Origin: an uncultured Alphaproteobacteria bacterium
GTDB lineage: Bacteria > Pseudomonadota > Alphaproteobacteria > Rickettsiales > UBA1997
NCBI GenBank assembly: GCA_903849835.1
Contig: CAINKA010000046.1
Location: 1 to 9,879 of the forward strand
Direction: 5' to 3'
DNA length: 9,879 nt
Position 1 is the stretch's first letter, and the number at the start of each line of letters is the position of its first letter. Position numbers and translations under genes: made by a program. Positions 7,651-9,879 of this stretch are shown here, in pieces. Under the pieces are notes generated by a model. The model was not told the origin of the DNA and made no database searches. It saw only the letters and a list, made by a program, of their open reading frames with translations.

Positions 7651-8634
7651 CTAAAAAAAATTTTTGATCAGCGATGCAACCCGCTTTGTTTCCTGTAATT
7701 TTTCTGGAAAGAAATTTTCTAATTTTTCGGAAGTTTTTGTTAAATCTCTGGCGTAATTTTTTTCGAATAAAGAGCTGTGAAATCTGCGATGTTTCGGAGA
7801 AGAAATTTCTTTTTCGTCAAAAATATAAACTGGTTTTCCGGTTGAGCAGCATTCTGAAATCATCGAAACAGAATCTCCGGTAATGATGAAAAAATCAGCG
7901 TAACCAAGAATCGCAAGGTAAGGATTATTTTCGCGAACTTCTTTCCAGTCAAAAAATTTAAAATCGCAATCTAGGCTTGATTTCACTGCGTTGGTGAGTT
8001 CATCAGAAGTTCTTCTGCTATTTAAAATTAGCAAAGTTGCTCCCATATTTTTTGTGAATTCGGAAGAAATTTTGGCTAATTTTATTGCCGATTCTTTTTC
8101 GAATTTTGTTTTGTTGGATGAGCCTCCGAGAAGAAGTGCGATTTTTGGTTTTTTTATTTCATCAAATTCCGCAGCGAATTTTTTTTGTTCGGAAATCACA
8201 ACATTTTCTCTCACCTTTGTTAGCGCTCCGATTGTTGTTATGACGTTGGGGTGCTTGGTTTCATCGGCTTCGTCATGTTTCGGTAAAATAACAAAATCGA
8301 ATTTAGAAAAATCCAAATTCGGATTCATTATTTGAATAATTTTTGTTTTATTTTCTGATTTTTTTTTCAAGAAAAGTGCGATAGGAGAAGACCTTCTGCC
8401 GGCAGAAATCACGAGACTTGGAAGATAGTCCAAATTTTCAAATTTTTTTCTTGATGAAGATGAGAGTCGAAGAAGTGAATCGCTAAAAAAACAATTCGGT
8501 ATTTTGACAAAAAAATTGTAAGTGATGTTGATGATTTTGTAATCGAAACCAATTTCTTCTGCGAGACCAATGCTCTGCGAAACCGTGCCCGGCCTGCCAT
8601 CCGCCAATATCCAAATTTCTTTTTTTAAATTCAT
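7651..8634 (-). CDS. ELM1-family protein (COG3660-type, GT-B-like fold expected)
   Basis: This is a 327-aa protein of the family named after plant mitochondrial fission factor ELM1 and found in alphaproteobacteria; the bacterial role is not established. Family features seen: W8-ILADGRPGTVSQ at the N-terminus (Asp12-Gly-Arg, Gln20), LVISAGRRSSP (74-84), VILPKHD (115-121), IGALTKV (135-141), the glycine loop LLLGGSS (167-173), and GDSVSMISE (253-261) followed by TGKPVYIFDE (265-274). The last resembles the sugar-nucleotide site of GT-B glycosyltransferases, so an envelope glycosyltransferase-like role is possible but unproven. Length fits the family. I chose ATG 8634 over an in-frame TTG at 8664: the ten extra residues would be translated from the hairpin repeat at 8653-8682, and family similarity starts only after the ATG. 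The upstream sequence is aataaaaaa, with no Shine-Dalgarno. It lies 50 bases downstream of coaD and 73 bases upstream of the virB6-like gene. Confidence 0.85.
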   Translation of the reverse strand: MNLKKEIWILADGRPGTVSQSIGLAEEIGFDYKIINITYNFFVKIPNCFFSDSLLRLSSSSRKKFENLDYLPSLVISAGRRSSPIALFLKKKSENKTKIIQIMNPNLDFSKFDFVILPKHDEADETKHPNVITTIGALTKVRENVVISEQKKFAAEFDEIKKPKIALLLGGSSNKTKFEKESAIKLAKISSEFTKNMGATLLILNSRRTSDELTNAVKSSLDCDFKFFDWKEVRENNPYLAILGYADFFIITGDSVSMISECCSTGKPVYIFDEKEISSPKHRRFHSSLFEKNYARDLTKTSEKLENFFPEKLQETKRVASLIKNFF

Positions 8635-8652
8635 TTTTTTATTTGTTGTGTA

Positions 8653-8682
8653 GGGGCTGACCAACGTGTCCGCCCGACACGC
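8653..8682. repeat. GC-rich hairpin element, probable dispersed repeat, between coaD and the ELM1-family gene
   Basis: This short GC-rich island in an AT-rich context can fold in two mutually exclusive ways. One pairs gggctgac (8654-8661) with gtccgccc (8668-8675), with one mismatch. The other pairs cgtgtc (8665-8670) with gacacg (8676-8681) around a 5-base loop. From memory it resembles the taggggc...gtccgccc small dispersed repeats of many bacterial genomes; this is unchecked. No T-run follows in the direction of transcription, so it is not a standard terminator. It could still be a processing or stability element in a coaD-ELM1 transcript. Confidence 0.6.
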
Positions 8683-8684
8683 GA

Positions 8685-9176
8685 TTACATTTTCAATTTT
8701 TGCTGCAACTTTTCACAAACATTTTTCGAAACAAATTTCGAAATATCTCCGCCAAGTTTTGCAACTTCCTTCACCAATTTCGAAGCGATAAAATGATTCG
8801 TTTCTGAAGCTGGTAAAAAAATTGTTTGAATGTCGGGATTTAGTTTTGCATTCATGCCGAACATTTGAAATTCATATTCGAAATCTGACACGGCGCGAAG
8901 GCCGCGGATGATGACTCTAGCATTTTTTTTCTCAGCAAAATTAATCAATAATCCTTCAAATTTTTCGACAGAAATTTTTCCAGATTTATTAAAAAAATTA
9001 ATTTCTTCTTCGATTAATTGTACCCTTTCATCGAGACTAAAAAGCGGGTTTTTGTAATTGTCTTTCGCTGCTGCAACGATGATGTGATCAAACATTTCCG
9101 ACGCTCTTTTGATGATGTCGACATGTCCAAAAGTGATCGGATCGAAAGTGCCTGGATAAATTGCAATTTTTGTCAT
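8685..9176 (-). CDS. coaD: Phosphopantetheine adenylyltransferase, coenzyme A biosynthesis
   Basis: CoaD transfers AMP from ATP to 4'-phosphopantetheine, giving dephospho-CoA, the penultimate step of cytosolic CoA synthesis. The 163-aa length is usual. The N-terminus AIYPGTFDPITFGHVDII has the nucleotidyltransferase TxGH motif (T15-F-G-H18; most relatives have Asn where Phe16 stands). K42 lies in the AAKDNYKNPLF segment. IIRGLRAVSDFEYEFQM (89-105) carries the substrate- and ATP-binding arginine, and SKLVKEVAKLGGDISKFV (132-149) is the conserved C-terminal helix region, with ASK where SS(S/T) is common. The ATG at 9176 is the only canonical start: the frame stays open upstream through a 9-bp repeat to a TGA at 9330-9332 but contains no ATG, GTG or TTG. 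The bases directly upstream are repeat-derived and lack a Shine-Dalgarno. It is the first gene of the minus-strand cluster and divergent from rlmH. Confidence 0.97.
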   Translation of the reverse strand: MTKIAIYPGTFDPITFGHVDIIKRASEMFDHIIVAAAKDNYKNPLFSLDERVQLIEEEINFFNKSGKISVEKFEGLLINFAEKKNARVIIRGLRAVSDFEYEFQMFGMNAKLNPDIQTIFLPASETNHFIASKLVKEVAKLGGDISKFVSKNVCEKLQQKLKM

Positions 9177-9185
9177 GTTTGAAAT

Positions 9186-9293
9186 GTTTGTGAAGTTTGT
9201 GAAGTTTGTGAAGTTTGTGAAGTTTGTGAAGTTTGTGAAGTTTGTGAAGTTTGTGAAGTTTGTGAAGTTTGTGAAGTTTGTGAAGTTTGTAAA
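9186..9293. repeat. 9-bp tandem repeat (minisatellite) in the coaD/rlmH divergent region
   Basis: Eleven perfect head-to-tail copies of gtttgtgaa cover 9186-9284. A twelfth, diverged copy (gtttgtaaa) sits at 9285-9293, and a degenerate one (gtttgaaat) at 9177-9185 touches the coaD start codon. The array occupies the 5' leader and probable promoter space of coaD, and the upstream region of rlmH. There are no spacers, so it is not a CRISPR array. Perfect copies suggest recent slippage expansion. Confidence 0.97.
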
Positions 9294-9297
9294 AACA

Positions 9298-9331
9298 TAA
9301 ATCCTAAATCTTAAATCTAAAATCCCAAATC
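9298..9331. repeat. Heptanucleotide repeat tract directly upstream of rlmH
   Basis: Five 7-bp units in a row: taaatcc, taaatct, taaatct, aaaatcc, caaatc(a). The last runs straight into the rlmH ATG at 9332. It fills the place where a ribosome binding site would be, and there is no purine-rich Shine-Dalgarno. It resembles the 7-bp tract at 324-351 in period and in the TAAAT core. Confidence 0.8.
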
Positions 9332-9796
9332 ATGCACATCTCAATTTTATCGATCGGAAAGTTTGAAAATTCTCCGCATAAAGCGGTTTTTGAAACTTAT
9401 TTGAAGCGTTTGAAATGGAAGGTTGAGCTCAGAGAATTGGAGCTAAGAAACTCACAAAATTTTTCGGTAGAAAAAATAAAAAAATGCGAAGGAGAGCTGA
9501 TTTTAAAAGCTCTGAAGCCAGTTTCGAAATTAATTATTTTGGATGAAAAAGGTAAAGAATTTACCAGCAGAAATTTTGCAAAATTAATTTCTGATTTTGC
9601 TGTCGAAGGTAATTCTGATTTAACTTTTGTGATTGGTGGAGCTGATGGATTGTCGGAAGAAATTCTAAAAAAAGCCGCGCTAAAGATTTCTTTTGGCCTC
9701 GCAACTTTTCCGCATTTGATGGTGCGATCGATTCTAGCCGAACAACTCTACCGCGCCGCGATGATTATTGGCGGGCATCCCTATCATCGGGATTAA
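9332..9796 (+). CDS. rlmH: 23S rRNA (pseudouridine1915-N3)-methyltransferase, SPOUT family
   Basis: RlmH uses S-adenosylmethionine to methylate N3 of pseudouridine 1915 in helix 69 of 23S rRNA, acting on assembled ribosomes. The 154-aa length matches the roughly 155-aa family. Seen: the N-terminal ISILSIGKF strand, LIILDEKGKEFTSRNFA (67-83), the knotted-fold SAM loop FVIGGADGL (99-107), and the C-terminal block MVRSILAEQLYRAAMIIGGH (130-149) ending in PYHRD (150-154), which carries the conserved HPYHR motif. It is the only plus-strand gene, divergent from coaD across about 155 bases of repeats. The ATG at 9332 starts exactly at the family's usual N-terminus, and the 7-bp repeat tract abuts it in place of a ribosome binding site. 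In many bacteria rlmH sits beside rsfS; that neighbour is not in view. No hairpin terminator follows, only A-rich sequence (9797-9837) with two tagcg-plus-A-run copies 14 bases apart. Confidence 0.97.
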   Translation: MHISILSIGKFENSPHKAVFETYLKRLKWKVELRELELRNSQNFSVEKIKKCEGELILKALKPVSKLIILDEKGKEFTSRNFAKLISDFAVEGNSDLTFVIGGADGLSEEILKKAALKISFGLATFPHLMVRSILAEQLYRAAMIIGGHPYHRD

Positions 9797-9837
9797 TTTG
9801 GTGAAAAAAAACTAGCGGAAAAAATTTAGCGAAAAAA

Positions 9838-9879
9838 AATGTCATGCTGAGTCCAATGTCATGCTGAGCTTGTCGAAGC
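9838..9879. repeat. Direct-repeat element, likely dispersed intergenic repeat, running off the right edge
   Basis: Two perfect 14-bp copies of aatgtcatgctgag (9838-9851 and 9855-9868) are separated by tcc; the second continues as cttgtcgaagc to the window end. The gtcatgctgagcttgtcg core is one I recognise, from memory, as a small repeat found in intergenic regions of many bacterial genomes. The first copy looks like a partial duplicate of the second. It is truncated here, so its full extent is unknown. Confidence 0.65.

Noticed and set aside
7112..7654. Plus-strand 180-codon open frame across the virB6-like start
   Set aside because: Antisense to the virB6-like N-terminus, His/Arg/Leu-rich, with no recognisable motif.
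8653..8682. Rho-independent terminator after coaD
   Set aside because: A stem is present but no T-run follows it on the transcribed strand.
9186..9293. CRISPR array
   Set aside because: Units are 9 bp, contiguous and without spacers; this is a simple tandem repeat.

Overview
The window looks like a chromosomal segment from an AT-rich, probably host-associated alphaproteobacterium, with Rickettsiales or a nearby lineage as the best guess. Three things suggest this. There is a giant, terminally extended VirB6-family protein of the type IV secretion system (T4SS), of the kind typical of Rickettsiales. There is an ELM1-family (COG3660-type) gene, a family found in alphaproteobacteria and mitochondria. 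The spaces between genes carry small dispersed and tandem repeats. The organism assignment is inference from protein recognition, with no database search behind it. The standard genetic code fits all genes.

Layout. Five genes lie on the minus strand and read right to left: coaD (9176-8685), an ELM1-family gene (8634-7651), the giant virB6-like gene (7577-1149), a type IV pilin-like gene (1133-414), and the 5' part of tatC (325 to the left edge, truncated by the window). Gaps between them are 15 to 88 bases, so they could form one transcription unit. rlmH (9332-9796) is divergent, on the plus strand. The coaD/rlmH divergent region is almost filled by a 9-bp tandem repeat (11 perfect copies plus degenerate ends) followed by a 7-bp repeat tract that runs up to the rlmH start codon. 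A related 7-bp tract lies at the tatC start. A GC-rich hairpin repeat separates coaD from the ELM1-family gene, and a direct-repeat element that looks dispersed closes the right edge.

Function. coaD (coenzyme A synthesis) and rlmH (ribosome methylation) are housekeeping genes. The VirB6-like protein would be an inner-membrane T4SS channel component. It has a periplasmic region of about 1,100 residues, with internal duplications and a cysteine cluster, and a charged cytoplasmic tail of about 680 residues. The pilin-like protein directly downstream and the Tat translocase subunit after it make this a small cell-envelope cluster behind housekeeping genes. The most interesting points are the internal repeat architecture of the VirB6-like protein, its linkage to a pseudopilin, and the tandem repeats sitting where start codons and promoters should be. 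Only the virB6-like gene has even a weak Shine-Dalgarno candidate; the other genes show none.
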